Positions 46,671 to 59,479 of a stretch of DNA of 64,000 nucleotides are shown in pieces. The notes beneath the pieces are model-generated. The model did not search any database and was not told the origin of the DNA. It saw nothing but the letters and a program-made list of their open reading frames with translations. Source of the stretch: Siphonodentalium dalli (taxonomy: Eukaryota; Mollusca; Scaphopoda; Gadilida; Siphonodentaliidae); NCBI GenBank assembly GCA_032622095.1, contig CP136066.1, positions 202,268,978-202,332,977 on the forward strand, written 5' to 3'. The translations under genes were made by a program, and so were the position numbers. Every line of letters starts with the position of its first letter. Position 1 is the first letter of the stretch.

Positions 46671-47032
46671 GATTATCTCTTTAAATAACAAATTTGAAAT
46701 AGTTTCATGGGTATAAAATAAGAAAATGAATTGAAGAACCCTGTCCGGAAAGACTTGTATCAGCTAATATTGAATTTATTTCGAATATTTTATTATGAAA
46801 TGAGATGTTTAATTGGGACACGTTATTGATATATTTTTAGAACAGACCTGGTCACTGGTAACAGTAACCACTATTGTTCGTTACCTAAACGACCACACCT
46901 TTTTAGACCAGAAGATATTCGAAATAAAATCAATATTAATCGATAGAAGCATTTCCGGACAGGAGTCTTCGACTCATATCTAATATTTTATACCCTGATA
47001 ACTATATAATACATGTTTACAAAGAGATAATC
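46671..47032. mobile_element. Long-TIR MITE, copy 2
   Basis: It has the same GATTATCTCTTT ends and CTGTCCGGAAA segment as 8899-9406, but lacks about 145 bp of the centre. Confidence 0.7.
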
Positions 47033-47480
47033 CAATTTAAGATTAAGGATATGGTTATGGATATGTGTAGATCAGGGTTATGTTTAGGGTTAATGTTATG
47101 GGTGGGATCAGATTTATAAATTGGGTTAGAGTTGTGGATATTGTTAATGTTAAAAAAGGTGACGGTGTTATGCAAAGGATTTTATTTTGGGTAGGCTTGT
47201 ATGTATGACTAGGCTCATCGAAAGGGTTATGGTAAGGGTCCAATGTATGGCTATGGGTATGGATTGCGGGAGAGCAATGAATATGGTCAGCGTATTTTAT
47301 TGGGTTAGAGTTAAGTGCTGTGGATAGGGCTATGGAAAGGGTTATGATTATTGATTGGCTACGATTAAGGTTGTGCTTATCGAAATAATAGGGTTATGGA
47401 GTGGTTTATGGGTAAGGATTGGATAGGGGTGGGTAGAGTGTTAAATTAAAGATGGGGATCGGGGATGGGGAATTTGTATG
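47033..47480 (+). repeat. GGTTATGG-rich low-complexity tract
   Basis: It is a degenerate mixture of GGGTTA, GGTTATG and GGATAGG words with strong strand asymmetry. It is not a true TTAGGG telomeric array. Confidence 0.6.
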
Positions 47481-47579
47481 GAAGTATCAAAATTCTACAG
47501 GCCAGAATTTTAATCCTCTAGTTTGTAATTGGCATAGCTTATCACAAACCAAAAATCTACATCATTGACATAATGTAAA

Positions 47580-47775
47580 CGCAAATAAACGAAATTCTCA
47601 ATTACACCTTTCACCGGGCTCGGCCTCGTGATCGCACTACAGCTCGCATTCGGGGTCGCACTACAATTTTTAATGTGTCCCAATAATTAACATTCTATAA
47701 ATAGAACCCCCATGCGCTATGGCAGCACCCAGGAGAAAAAATAATCTGTACATTAGTATACACGCGGCGTGCGTA
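47580..47775 (+). repeat. Dispersed repeat with TATAAATA box (uninterrupted copy)
   Basis: Blocks ACACCTTTCACCGGGCTCGG, TTTTTAATGTGTCCC, TTCTATAAATAGAACCCCCA and ATTAGTATACACGC also occur at 60605-60650 and 61486-61562, where a TTAA element splits them. This copy therefore shows the unoccupied site. Confidence 0.65.
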
Positions 47776-48294
47776 ATTACTACTCAAATCGCACAACGAG
47801 GTCTATAAAATAGGTAATATGACCCCATATTCGAACTTGACCCGTGTTTTCTTGATAATAAACCAGATACCAAGTTTTGTGACGATCGAAAAACGAATCC
47901 TAATGTTATAACACGGAAAACAAGAATCCACGCAGCGTATTCTAAATCCAATAAAATCTGTATATAATCAGGCAAAAGTAAGTTGTCGGACCCACCCCAT
48001 ATTTGAAATTGACCCGTAATTACTTGTGATTACACAACATACCAAGTATTGAATCGATCGTAAAACGAATACTAATGCTATTATCCAGAAATCAAAATGT
48101 TGTCGGACCCCTCACGGACGGAAAGACGGCTAGACGGACGGACAGAAATACGGTTTACATAACACGACCGTTTTCAAATGGCGTATATAAATATTGGAAT
48201 AACCATTTTGATGCAACTCAAGACCCATATGTATCCGACTAATTTCATAACAATACTACGGCGGCATTTTTTTGTTTTAAATTTTGTCTTGTTA
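47776..48294 (+). repeat. Interspersed repeat tail with GGACGGAC run
   Basis: Two tandem relatives (TGACCCGT...ACCAAGT(T/A)TTG...CGATCG(A/T)AAAACGAAT) end in TTGTCGGACCCCTCACGGACG, then CGGACGGACAGA. This is typical wording of 3' tails of invertebrate RTE-type or SINE repeats. The family is not identified further. Confidence 0.45.
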
Positions 48295-48364
48295 GGGTAC
48301 GTTCATACACTGGCAAGTTTGCATGGCATTTTGTTCAGACATTTTATCATAGAAAACCATACAC

Positions 48365-48975
48365 TCTTAAAAATATAGCTACTATATAGTACCTATATAG
48401 GTACTATCCTCGCCACTGGGTTAGTGCCTAACTTTAGGTAATATATAGTACCTATATGATATAGCTACTATAAAGTACATAATTAGGTATTATATAGTAC
48501 CTAATTAGCTACTATATAGCACCTTCATAGGCACTATATAGTACCTAACTATATTTGGCAACAGAATCTTCCTTCCATTCCGAAGCCGGCGAAGTCGAAC
48601 AAAGTTCAACGCCAACTGAGTCGGTTGACTCGGCAGAACATGGCGAAGCGTCCATCATTCTTGTCTTCTCTTCTTAGATTCCTGCGTTTACTTTTCACAA
48701 CACCTCTAATTCGGTTGATCCAGAGTAATTCATACAACGATTAGTCGATTATAATGAATTATAACAATGGTTTCTTGAAAAGAAATTCCTCGGGCTCTGG
48801 CGTGAGCTTCTCTCAAATAATAGGGGGGTAATTTGGTTTATCCTGAATGCGATATAGCGGTTCCACGATAGACACTAAAGACGGTATAGCTACTATATCA
48901 CACCAATAATCTATAGGTTTTACATATATAGTTACTATAGCTACAATAGCTACTATATAGTAGCTATACGGACTC
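48365..48975. repeat. TATAGTACCTA/TAGCTACTATA-rich blocks
   Basis: Short palindromic words TATAGTACCTATATAGGTACTA and TAGCTACTATAT repeat at 48375-48550 and 48885-48970, capable of many alternative pairings. Sequence at 48560-48880 between them is unassigned. Confidence 0.6.
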
Positions 48976-49112
48976 CAATTTGTGTGAGTTTATGGTGTCA
49001 GAATGTCAACGGCAACATGCATATAACATGCATATAACATGCATATTTACCAAAGCTAACGACATGAGAAGTAAACTTTCTCAAGTTCCACATGTAACCG
49101 TGCTATACTAAC

Positions 49113-49892
49113 CTATTGCCTTAAAATACCAGCATGATTGATTCTTAAAATACCTGCATGATTGATTCTTAAAATACCTGCATGATTGATTCTTAAAATA
49201 CCTGCATGATTGATTCTTAAAATACCTGCATGATTGATTCTTAAAATACCTGCATGATTTATTCTTAAAATACCTGCATGATTGATTCTTAAAATACCTG
49301 CATGATTGATTCTTAAAATACCTGCATGATTGATTCTTAAAATACCTGCATGATTTATTCTTAAAATACCTGCATGATTGATTCTTAAAATAACTGCATG
49401 ATTGATTCTTAAAATACCTGCATGATTGATTCTTAAAATACCTGGATGGTTGATTCTTAAAATACCCGCATGATTGATTCTTAAAATACCTGGATGGTTG
49501 ATTCTTAAAATACCTGCATGATTCATTCTTAAAATACCTGTATGATTCATTCTTAAAATACCTGTATGATTCATTCTTAAAATACCTGCATGATTCATTC
49601 TTAAAATACCTGTATGATTCATTCTTAAAATACCTGTATGATTCATTCTTAAAATACCTGCATGATTGATTCTTAAAATACCTGTATGATTGATTCTTAA
49701 AATACCTGCATGATTCATTCTTAAAATACCTGTATGATTGATTCTTAAAATACCTGCATGATTGATTCTTAAAATACCTGCATGATTGATTCTTAAAATA
49801 CCTGTATGATTGATTCTTAAAATACCTGCATGATTTATTCTTAAAATACCTGCATGATTCATTCTTAAAATACCTGCATGATTGATTCTTGC
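49113..49892. repeat. 24-bp minisatellite, about 32 copies
   Basis: The unit is ATTGATTCTTAAAATACCTGCATG, with variants TGTATG, GGATGG and ATTCATTC. As 24 is a multiple of three, the - strand is open for 249 codons with an eight-residue period (NHAGILRI). There is no signal peptide, splice site or non-repetitive flank, so coding is unlikely. Confidence 0.95.
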
Positions 49893-50649
49893 GAGATAAT
49901 TACATGCTATTTACATGCACATTTCGATAGCATCGTCACTATTGGAACTACATAGTTTTTACTTACCATGTAGTTAGCTGTGGTATACTTGGTTGAAATG
50001 TATAAGCATTTTGCATTCGGTTTCTGACACATTGTAGCGGAGACCTTTCGCAAAATAACGAATACGATTACGGATATGTAAATATCCTGCCAGTATACAG
50101 CCAAAATTCGACCTTTAAGCACGGGGTTTCTTATGTGAGACGAAATATACCCCACGCAGTTTAATTATGTGCAGACATGGGCGAAAATTGGGACCCCTCA
50201 ACGTGCCATTCTGATCGATCCATATGTGGCAATTTAGATAATAAATGAGAAGTTGTTCAAGAGCATTGAATTAAGCACATTTGAAACAACGAATACTCAT
50301 ACTGAGTCCGTGCCTCCATAAATCTTATATACGTTTGATGAAGTTGGCGACACTGTTTGTGTCCATTTTGGCAGCGCCTTTCCCCTAGCTCCCACATTTC
50401 TGACTTAGAGAAGTAACACTATACGCAATTCGTATCAAGAACAACACGGACACTAGCAATTATTGTTGGTGGCCTCGTTTTGTGATCACCGGCACGTTAT
50501 CATAAATCATCGTTGATTGTTGTCAGCCAGCCACGACGGAGCACGAGCTAGCCGGCAGCCGGCAAAAATGCCATGCTAACTAAACGACCACCGGGCATGG
50601 CATTTTTGCAGTTGCAGTGCAATTTTGCCAGCGTATGAACGTACGCTTA

Positions 50650-51270
50650 CCGTAAGAATAACCTCTTTGGTGACCGTTATCAAACCCGTAACCGTAAATC
50701 CAATAGAAGGTCCGTTCAATTTCGCCAGGAAGTGATGGAGCTGAAATAAAAAGATAATTTCATTCCTTCAATCGATTAGTGCAACGCCATTAGGGCACTA
50801 TAATGGTCGCCTATACATTCCACGTCATTAAACAATATAAAACCATTCACTAATACTGCTGCATCACGATGAGTATCATTGTTAGACCACAAGTGACGAA
50901 ATTACCGGTATTTATCTCTAATAATCTCATCAAGGTCTCCAATCTAGGGATTTAAATATTAGTCCAACCAACATAGGGTTTGACCTTGACAACGTTTGTA
51001 CAGAAATGGTTTTATGATATTTCGAATCAGTAATAATTCTAATCAACATCTCTACGAGATATGTGGCGAGGTTTCATAATCTAGCATATTCTGGGGGTAA
51101 AATTTCGGTAAATTCAGCGATAATCGTTTTGGTGTATATGGTTATGTATCGGGCGTATTTCGTGACAGTCTGGGAGAAAAACTGTCGGCAAATTATTGCT
51201 CTTGCCACATTACCCGATTCCAAGGTCAATGTGACGTCGCACGGGCAAATTAATATGCCTTTGTCACTCC
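50650..51270. other. Unassigned sequence
   Basis: No gene is recognised. It leads into the repeat tail at 51271. Confidence 0.3.
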
Positions 51271-51420
51271 CCGGCCGAAAATACCCCCACATACCAAGTT
51301 TCATCGAAATCGGGTCGGCCGTTTTCGAGTTCATCGATTACACACACACACACAAACACACATATCTTCCAAAATATATAATAGAAGGTGACCCGACTTC
51401 GTCCGGGCTTTGACCATGAA
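51271..51420 (+). repeat. Interspersed repeat 3' tail with (CA)n
   Basis: ATACCAAGTTTCATCGAAAT, then CGGGTCGGCCGTTTTCGAGT, then a CA run and CTTCCAAAATATATAATAG. This follows the pattern of invertebrate RTE-like 3' ends. It is repeated at 52066-52185. Confidence 0.6.
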
Positions 51421-52065
51421 TTGACCATTTTGAAGGTCAAGGTCAGGTGGGTTCAAACACCAACACCCCAAAAATGGTGGAAATCGGCCCAGCGGATACC
51501 GGGAAATCGGCCCAGCGGATACCGAGATACCCTATGCATCAAATTTCGTCCGTAAAAATCCGCCAGTTTAACCCGATTTGATTTCCACTCAAGTATATAA
51601 ACGCGCCTCATATACACACGCTCATTAATTATAAATTTTCAATGTAAAGATAAATTACCATCGGTGCACGATATATCGCCAAGACGTCTGAAACAGTCAA
51701 ATGCATCGGTCGGTTAAGCGTTAACGTCATCTAACGTTATGACCTCTAACGACGTCATAGAAGTTACGCATTGTTTTTATCCTGATGGAAGATAGTACCA
51801 CTTCTTCTTGATAATTGAGGCAGATAACTAAAACGGATACATACGCATTATATATCGTTGGAAAGAGGAAACACAAAAGATTCTCACAGTGTCATTATTA
51901 TGACTGGCATTTTATTATTCGCGCTGTTTCGAATCGATTTGTAAGCACCGAGCTCAAATGAAAGTCCCGTAACACAGCGTAAAAACAGATTTGACCTCGG
52001 CACGTGAAAAGTTGACCTCGGATCTGAAAATCAATAGGCCTATGTCACCCCTAGCCGAAAATACC
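51421..52065. other. Unassigned sequence between two repeat tails
   Basis: It contains a short duplication (GGAAATCGGCCCAGCGGATA) and a CATCTAACGTTATGACCTC/TAACGACGTCA segment. No gene is seen. Confidence 0.3.
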
Positions 52066-52185
52066 ACCACATACCAAGCTTCATCGAAATCGGGTCGGCC
52101 GTTTTCGAGTTCATCGATTACACACACACACACACACACACCCCAACACACACACAAACAGATCTTCCAAAATATATAATAGACT
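52066..52185 (+). repeat. Second copy of the (CA)n repeat tail
   Basis: It is nearly identical to 51291-51391 and ends in ATATATAATAG directly before the composite array. Confidence 0.6.
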
Positions 52186-55100
52186 AGCCGATGAGCCCGA
52201 CGTTGTCCGGGCTATTCAAAAACCAAATTTCAAGTCGATAGCTCTACCCGTTTCCGAGATCTCGTCTGCGCATGCGCGAAGCTGGCGTCGCACGGGCTCG
52301 GCGACCCGATAAAATTCGTATCCGGGGCAAGATACATTCACATACCAAATTTCAAGTCGATAGCTCCACCCGTTTCCGAGATCTCGTCTGCGCATGCGCT
52401 GCACGGGGGCCGCACGGGCTCGCCAATACGACAACGTCCACCGCCTGGTCAAACTACACACACGTACCAAGTTTGGTCCCGATCGGTCGAGAATCGTAGA
52501 TTTGTATAAATGACAAACATACAGACAGACAGACAAACATACAGACAGAGGTCTTCAAAATATATATGAGACTAGCCGATGAGCCCGACGTTGTCCGGGC
52601 TATTCAAAAACCAAATTTCAAGTCGATAGCTCCACCCGTTTCAAAAACCAAATTTCAAGTCGATAGCTCTACCCGTTTCCGATATCTGGTCTGCACATGC
52701 GCGAAGCTGGCGTCGCACGGGCTCGGCGACCCGATAAAATTCGTATCCGGGGCAAGATACATTCACATACCAAATTTCAAGTCGATAGCTCCACCCGTTT
52801 CCGAGATCTCGTCTGCGCATGCGCGAAGCTGGCGTCGCACGGGCTCGGCGACCCGATAAAATTCGTATCCGGTGCAAGATACATTCACATACCAAATTTC
52901 AAGTCGATAGCTCCACCCGTTTCCGAGATCTCGTCTGCGCATGCGCGAAGCGGGCGCCGCACGGACTCGCCAATACGACAACGTCCACCGCCTGGTCAAA
53001 CTACACACACGCACAAAGTTTCGTCCCGATCGGTCGAGAATCGTAGATTTGTATTAATGACAAACATACAGACAGACAGACAAACATACAGACAGAGGTC
53101 TTCAAAATATATATGAGACTAGCCGATGAGCCCGACGTTGTCCGGGCTATTCAAAAACCAAATTTCAAGTCGATAGCTCTACCCAGCCCGAAATTTCAAG
53201 TCGATAGCTCTACCCGTTTCCGAGATCTGGTCTGCGCATGCGCGAATCTGGCGTCGCATGGGATCGGCGACCCGATAAAATTCGTATCCGGGGCAAGATA
53301 CATTCACATAGCAAACTTCAAGTCGATAGCTCCACCCGTTTCCGAGATCTCGTCTGCGCATGCGCGAAGCTGGTGTCGCACGGGCTCGGCGACCCGATAA
53401 AATTCGTATCCGGGGCAAGATACATTCACATAGCAAATTTCAAGTCGATAGCTCCACCGGTTTCCGAGATCTCGTCTGCGCATGCGCGAAGCGGGCGCCG
53501 CACGGGCTCGCCAATACGACAACGTTCACCGCCTGGTTAAACTACACACACGTACCAAGTTTCGTCCCGATCGGTCGAGAATCGTAGATTTGTATAAATG
53601 ACAGACAAACAAACAAACAAACAAACATACATACATACAGAGGTCTTCAAAATATATATGAGACTAGCCGATGAGCCCGACGTTGTCCGGGCTATTCAAA
53701 AACCAAATTTCAAGTCGATAGCTCCACCCATTTCCGAGATATCGTCTGCGCATGCGCGAAGCTGGCGTCGCACGGGCTCGGCGACCCGATAAAATTCGTA
53801 TTCGGGGCAAGATACATTCACATACCAAATTTCAAGTCGATAGCTCCACCCGTTTCCGAAATCTCGTCTGCGCATGCGCGAAGCGGGCGCCGCACGGGCT
53901 CGCCAATACGACAACGTCCACCGCATGGTCAAACTACACACACACATACCAAGTTTCGTCCCGATCGGTCGAGAATCGTAGATTTGTATAAATGACAAAT
54001 AAACAGGCAAACAAACAGACAGAGGTCTTCAAAATATATATGAGACTAGCCGATGAGCCCGACGTTGTCCGGGCTATTCAAAAACCAAATTTCAAGTCGA
54101 TAGCTCCACCCGTTTCCGAGATCTGGTCTGCGCATGCGCGAAGCTGGCGTCGCACGGGCTCGGCGACCCGATAAAATTCGTATTCGGGGCAAGATACATT
54201 CACATACCAAATTTCAAGTCGATAGCTCCACCCGTTTCCGAAATCTCGTCTGCGCATGCGCTGCACGGGCATCGCACGGGCTCGCCAATACGACAACGAC
54301 CACCGCCTGATCAAACTACACACACGTACCAAGTTTCGTCCCGATCGGTCGAGAATCGTAGATTTGTATTAATGACAAACAGACAGACAGACAGACAGAG
54401 GTCTTCAAAATATATATGAGATAGCCGATGAGCCCGACTACGTTGTCCGGGCTATTCAAAAACCAAATTTCAAGTCGATAGCTCTACCCAGCCCGACGTT
54501 GTCCGGGCTATTCAAAAACCAAATTTCAAGTCGATAGCTCTACCCGTTTCCGAGATCTGGTCTGCGCATGCACGAAGCTGGCGTCGCACGGGCTCGGCGA
54601 CCCGATAAAATTCGTATCCGGGGCAAGATACATTCACATAGCAAATTTCAAGTCGATAGCTCTACCCGTTTCCGAGATCTCGTCTGCGCATGCGCGAAGC
54701 TGGCGTCGCACGGGCTCGGCGACCCGATAAAATTCGTATCCGGGGCAAGATACATTCACATAGCAAATTTCAAGTCGATAGCTCCACCCGTTTCCGAGAT
54801 CTCGTCTGCGCATGCGCTGCACGGGCTCGCCAATACGACAACGTCCACCGGCTGGTCAAACTACACACACGTACCAAGTTTCGTCCCGATCGGCCGAGAA
54901 TCGTAGATTTGTATAAATGACAAACATACAGACAAACAAACATACAGACAGAGGTCTTCAAAATATATTGTCCGGGCTATTCAAAAACCAAATTTCAAGT
55001 CGATAGCTCCACCCGTTTCAAAAACCAAATTTCAAGTCGATAGCTCTACCCGTTTCCGATATCTGGTCTGCGCATGCACGAAGCTGGCGTCGCACGGGCT

Positions 55101-56570
55101 CGGCGACCCGATAAAATTCGTATCCGGGGCAAGATACATTCACATAGCAAATTTCAAGTCGATAGCTCTACCCGTTTCCGAGATCTCGTCTGCGCATGCG
55201 CGAAGCTGGCGTCGCACGGGCTCGGCGACCCGATAAAATTCGTATCCTGGGCAAGATACATTCACATACCAAATGTCAAGTCGATAGCTCCACCCGTTTC
55301 CGAGATCTGGTCTGCGCATGCGCGAAGCTGGCGTCGCACGGGCTCGGCGACCCGATAAAATTCGTATCCGTGGCAAGATACATTCACATAGCAAATTTCA
55401 AGACGATAGCTCCACCCGTTTCCGAGATCTCGTCTGCGCATGCGCGAAGCTGGCGTCGCACGGGCTCGGCGACCCGATAAAATTCGTATCCGGGGCAAGA
55501 TACATTCACATAGCAAATTTCAAGTCGATAGCTCCACCCGTTTCCGAGATCTCGTCTGCGCATGCGCTGCACGGGCTCGCCAATACGACAACGTCCACCG
55601 GCTGGTCAAACTACACACACGTACCAAGTTTCGTCCCGATCGGCCGAGAATCGTAGATTTGTATAAATGACAAACATACAGACAAACAAACATACAGACA
55701 GAGGTCTTCAAAATATATTGTCCGGGCTATTCAAAAACCAAATTTCAAGTCGATAGCTCCACCCGTTTCAAAAACCAAATTTCAAGTCGATAGCTCTACC
55801 CGTTTCCGATATCTGGTCTGCGCATGCGCGAAGCTGGCGTCGCACGGGCTCGGCGACCCGATAAAATTCGTATCCGGGGCAAGATACATTCACATACCAA
55901 ATTTCAAGTCGATAGCTCCACCCGTTTCCGAGATCTCGTCTGCGCATGCGCGAAGCTGTCGTCGCACGGGCTCGGCGACCCGATAAAATTCGTATCCGGG
56001 GCAAGATACATTCACATACCAAATTTCAAGTCGATAGCTCCACCCGTTTCCGAGATCTCGTCTGCGCATGCGCGAAGCTGGTGTCGCACGGGCTCGGCGA
56101 CCCGATAAAATTCGTATCCGGGGCAAGATACATTCACATAGCAAATTTCAATACGACAACGTTCACCGCCTGGTCAAACTACACACACGTACGAAGTTTC
56201 GTCCCGATCGGTCGAGAATCGTAGATTTGTATAAATGACAAACATACAAACATACAGACAAACATACAGACAGAGGTCTTCAAAATATATATGAGACTAG
56301 CCGATGAGCCCGACGTTGTCCGGGCTATTCAAAAACCAAATTTCAAGTCGATAGCTCCACCCGTTTCCGAGATCTCGTCTGCGCATGCGCGAAGCGGGCG
56401 CCGCACGGGCTCGCCAATACGACAACGTTCACCGCCTGGTCAAACTACACACACGTACCAAGTTTCGTCCCGATCGGTCGAGAATCGTAGATTTGTATAA
56501 ATGACAGACAGACAGACAAACAAACATACATACAGACAGAGGTCTTCAAAATATATATGAGATATACACT
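52186..56570 (+). repeat. Composite tandem array with 122-bp subunit
   Basis: Each large unit starts ACTAGCCGATGAGCCCGACG. It contains one to four 122-bp subunits (GTTTCCGAGATCTCGTCTGC, GCATGCGCGAAGCTGGCGTC, GGGCTCGGCGACCCGATAAA, CAAATTTCAAGTCGATAGCT) and ends with CCCGATCGGTCGAGAATCGT, an (ACAGAC/ACAAAC)n run and GGTCTTCAAAATATATATGA. Subunits step by exactly 122 bp at 52697-52819, 55074-55440 and 55824-55946. Blocks at 54568-54961 and 55318-55711 are 750-bp-spaced duplicates. Open frames on both strands are by-products. The wording resembles 3' tails of RTE-like elements joined head to tail. Confidence 0.9.
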
Positions 56571-56854
56571 CCCTCACTCGCTCACGCTTGCACTCTTATA
56601 CTTACATCAACGGGCACTAAGTGGCTCTAAACAGGGGATCGGGCAATCTGTTATATTGTAATTGAAAGCATGATATATACAGCATAGAATGATTTGAAGT
56701 TTAACGTCACGTTAAACATGTTATTTTAATTTTTTTTTTCGATTCAGTACGACAATCAACTGAAGGGCGACTATAATTACTATACTTGAAGAGAGCAAGA
56801 GGTAGAACGGAAACTGCGCGATTCTGATGAGTATATATCAAGAAATGTATGCCT

Positions 56855-57245
56855 TTATTTCTTTATAGCGCTTTCTATTAGGAACAAGTTTTTCTCAAAT
56901 TCTGCAATCCTCATATTACAACGAGCATTGAATTTGTCGCATCGATACCTGTATTGAAGGGTTGCTATAAAAGCATTGACGGACAGCATGTCTGGGTTGA
57001 ATTTAGTTCGATATACAGGTATTGTTTGACAAGCATGCAGCCAAAACAAATTGGTGGTATAATTTCCTTCTGTTGGTGGAGAAACCTAGAATAATTATTC
57101 GTTTCGAAGTTTTCAGATTAAAATTATTTTTGGTTGACCAAGTGTTAAGCTCACCTAGGAATTGTTGTACGCATTCGCAGTCCCAGAATATAAGTGAGAT
57201 GTTCTCATTATTATTTCTGAATAGATTACACTGGTCATCAAATCT
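56855..57245 (-). pseudogene. LINE 3'-end fragment (L1/Tx1-like C-terminus)
   Basis: On the - strand from about 57245, the frame reads DDQCNLFRN, then ENISLIFWDCECVQQFLGEL. This matches the Cys/Trp-rich pattern after the reverse transcriptase of L1/Tx1-type LINEs (C--C--ETI-HLFW-C--V--FW--L). After a frameshift near 57040 the text continues TIPVYRTKFNP, LQYRYRCDKFNA and IAEFEKN, like the extreme C-terminus of that family, ending at TAA at 56855. The catalytic domains are missing. It is a 5'-truncated, decayed insertion. Confidence 0.55.
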
Positions 57246-57261
57246 TACTAAAATTATATAA

Positions 57262-59216
57262 TTAAATTATATTGATCAGGAACACTCCGCTGTATGGTCG
57301 AAAGGAAACAAACAATGATTTGAATCAATTACTTATTTTTCATAAATTATATTTTCAAATAGACAACTTCTTCTGATATATATATCTCTTGATGGAGTAA
57401 TCGTTAATTTAAACAATATTTATTTGCCCCAATTAATATTTCAATTATTTAAAAAAAATATTGATGACGACAACAAGAGTAGAATAGAAAAGGAGAAGAG
57501 GATCTAACAATAAGCAGATATCCACTTTTGTTTAGCTATCTCCTCATATCAAGCAAGTAGAAAGATTATATAAATAAAGAAAGCGCGACTAGCAAGTGGC
57601 CGAGTTCGAGAATCAATAGGTTTAAGAAACGACGGTATATTATGTAATTATACAGAAGAAGTTACAATATGTGTTGAAAGGATAAGCTTAGGAAGGTAAT
57701 ACATAGAGGGTATATATATTCACGAGGAATATACGAAACAAAGAAAGATTGAGGGACAGAGAGAAAGATTGTGTATGTGAAAGAAAAGTCGGTACCACTT
57801 TAATGCATTGCCATTTTGTTTATCGGCGAAAATTGGTCCAAAATAAAGGAAGAAATGTTTACAATGTGCATAGTTAATACGCTGTGTGCATAGTGTATAC
57901 GCTGAAATGATACCATCGAATGGAATGTTCGGTAATATTAGTTCAGTGGGAAATGTGCCAGACATTTTAAATTGGCTTAAAAGCCTAAGATTCGCATAGC
58001 TGACATTAGCGGAATGCACTACACATATATGTTACAAGAAAACCATAGTCAAAAATGGCAAGGCCCTCAAGATCATATTATTTGCCATATATACAATATA
58101 ACAACTTTAATGTGGTGATTGTAAAAAATATGTATATAGGTAACGCCTATGTAGTTGATTATATGTGATATTGTTTTCTAATTTCATTTGAAATAGTGGT
58201 CTGAGTAGCGCATGAAATATCATGCAGAATAACAATTTGCGATCTTCGTAACATGCATGGTTCAAGTACGAGCACGTTTCTAATCACATTTATAAACCAG
58301 TTCACACCCCTCGGCCAATCAAATTTCTCCAATTCTTGAACAATATTTCTTGTATGAATCTGTATTTCAACGGGGCCAAAATACAGACTTGAGCTAAATA
58401 GCACACATAAATTGACATTAATTGGATAGTAAGCTGAAAGGAGATCGGAGCGGTAGGTGTGAAATTCTAACAATGCGCCATGATAATGATCGCCCCAGTC
58501 ACTCGGGAAGTTAAACACGGATCATTCCATTATTAGCGGACATACCTATATAGGGGTGGTATGCATGGGTGGGGTCCAACACTTTCGGTTGAATATGTTA
58601 TGGTTTGTCGGGAGGGGCGGGTGATTGGAAGTAAACTGAACGAGATCCAAACCTGTTTCGAATGTATAATCCACAATAATCACTTAATGATCTTTTGACT
58701 GGTACATTGCGAAATTTACAAAAACTGTTCACATTTACATGCATGTGCGCGAAAAATACAGGCACTATACACAGGTTTGCTTACGTCTTTTGTTATGAAT
58801 GCCGGTGATATTTCATCACACAAACTTTATGCAATGTGGAATAGTATCACTTCCGAGTCCGAACACAACCAGCACATTGTCTTCTGAACGATAATTCCAT
58901 TATGGCAACAAGGCGAAAAATAACATAAACAGCTGAAACAGTTTATTGTCACAAGGAATAATTATTTTTTTTTTTATCAAGAAACACGTTATCAGTATAA
59001 AACGTTCTCAAATTCGGACACAAAATGGTTTATCAATGCTGATATATAATGCAGACGCATGCAAGTGAGCCGATTATCAACGGACATTTGACTGATTATT
59101 CAACAGGAGTAGCGAACACCACAATCCATTCAATTAACTTTTGATTAGGTAATCATCGAATATAATGTGGCTCAATTGTGTTTGCCTTGGGGTGTGAACC
59201 GTTTTATAAATATGTC
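57262..59216. other. Unassigned AT-rich sequence with dispersed repeat copies
   Basis: AAGAAAACCATAGTCA(A/G)AAATGG near 58033 and the segment at 58285-58475 (GGTTCACACCCCTCGGCCAA) also occur in both copies of the segmental duplication (34838 and 44026). No gene is recognised. Confidence 0.45.
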
Positions 59217-59309
59217 ATAACCCCCTTGGCTATCTGTACAATGAATACAGACCACAGCCGATTCGCGGCTTTGGTCTATATTCCTTGTACAGATAGCCAA
59301 GGGGGTTAT
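59217..59309. repeat. Foldback hairpin
   Basis: ATAACCCCCTTGGCTATCTG at the left pairs with its exact inverse at the right. The inner arms ACAGACCACAGCCG and CGGCTTTGGTCTAT also pair, around a two-base apex. Confidence 0.85.
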
Positions 59310-59479
59310 AACCTATACTTAGTATCCAATTACGTAAATACCGATTATGTTTTAATCACATTTAGTCCACCACCTCCTGCGACAGGGTCATATACTTGCC
59401 AATATAAACCATATATGAGGGCGTAATGCTGATCTCAGAATGGCCTCAGTACAGATAATGTATGCACTCCTGATATGAC

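Larger units (their letters stand above)
48295..50646. mobile_element. 2.35-kb TIR element with TTA flanks (Harbinger-type candidate)
   Basis: The ends GGGTACGTTCATACACTGGCAA (left) and its inverted near-match (right, GCGTACGTTCATACGCTGGC) are flanked by TTA (48292-48294 and 50647-50649). The interior holds a TATAGTACCTA-rich block, a 24-bp minisatellite and, at the right, a GGCAAAAATGCCATG hairpin. No transposase is visible. The TTA flank suggests PIF/Harbinger; the length and interior are unusual for a MITE. Confidence 0.55.

Noticed and set aside
47040-47470. Interstitial telomere (TTAGGG)n
   Set aside because: Words are mixed GGTTATGG/GGGTTA without a regular six-base period.
49113-49862. 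249-codon frame with an eight-residue NHAGILRI repeat
   Set aside because: It is entirely the 24-bp minisatellite, without splice sites or a unique flank.
52216-56500. Many overlapping 60-139-codon frames on both strands
   Set aside because: They repeat with the 122-bp unit and are open on both strands at once, as expected for a GC-richer repeat.
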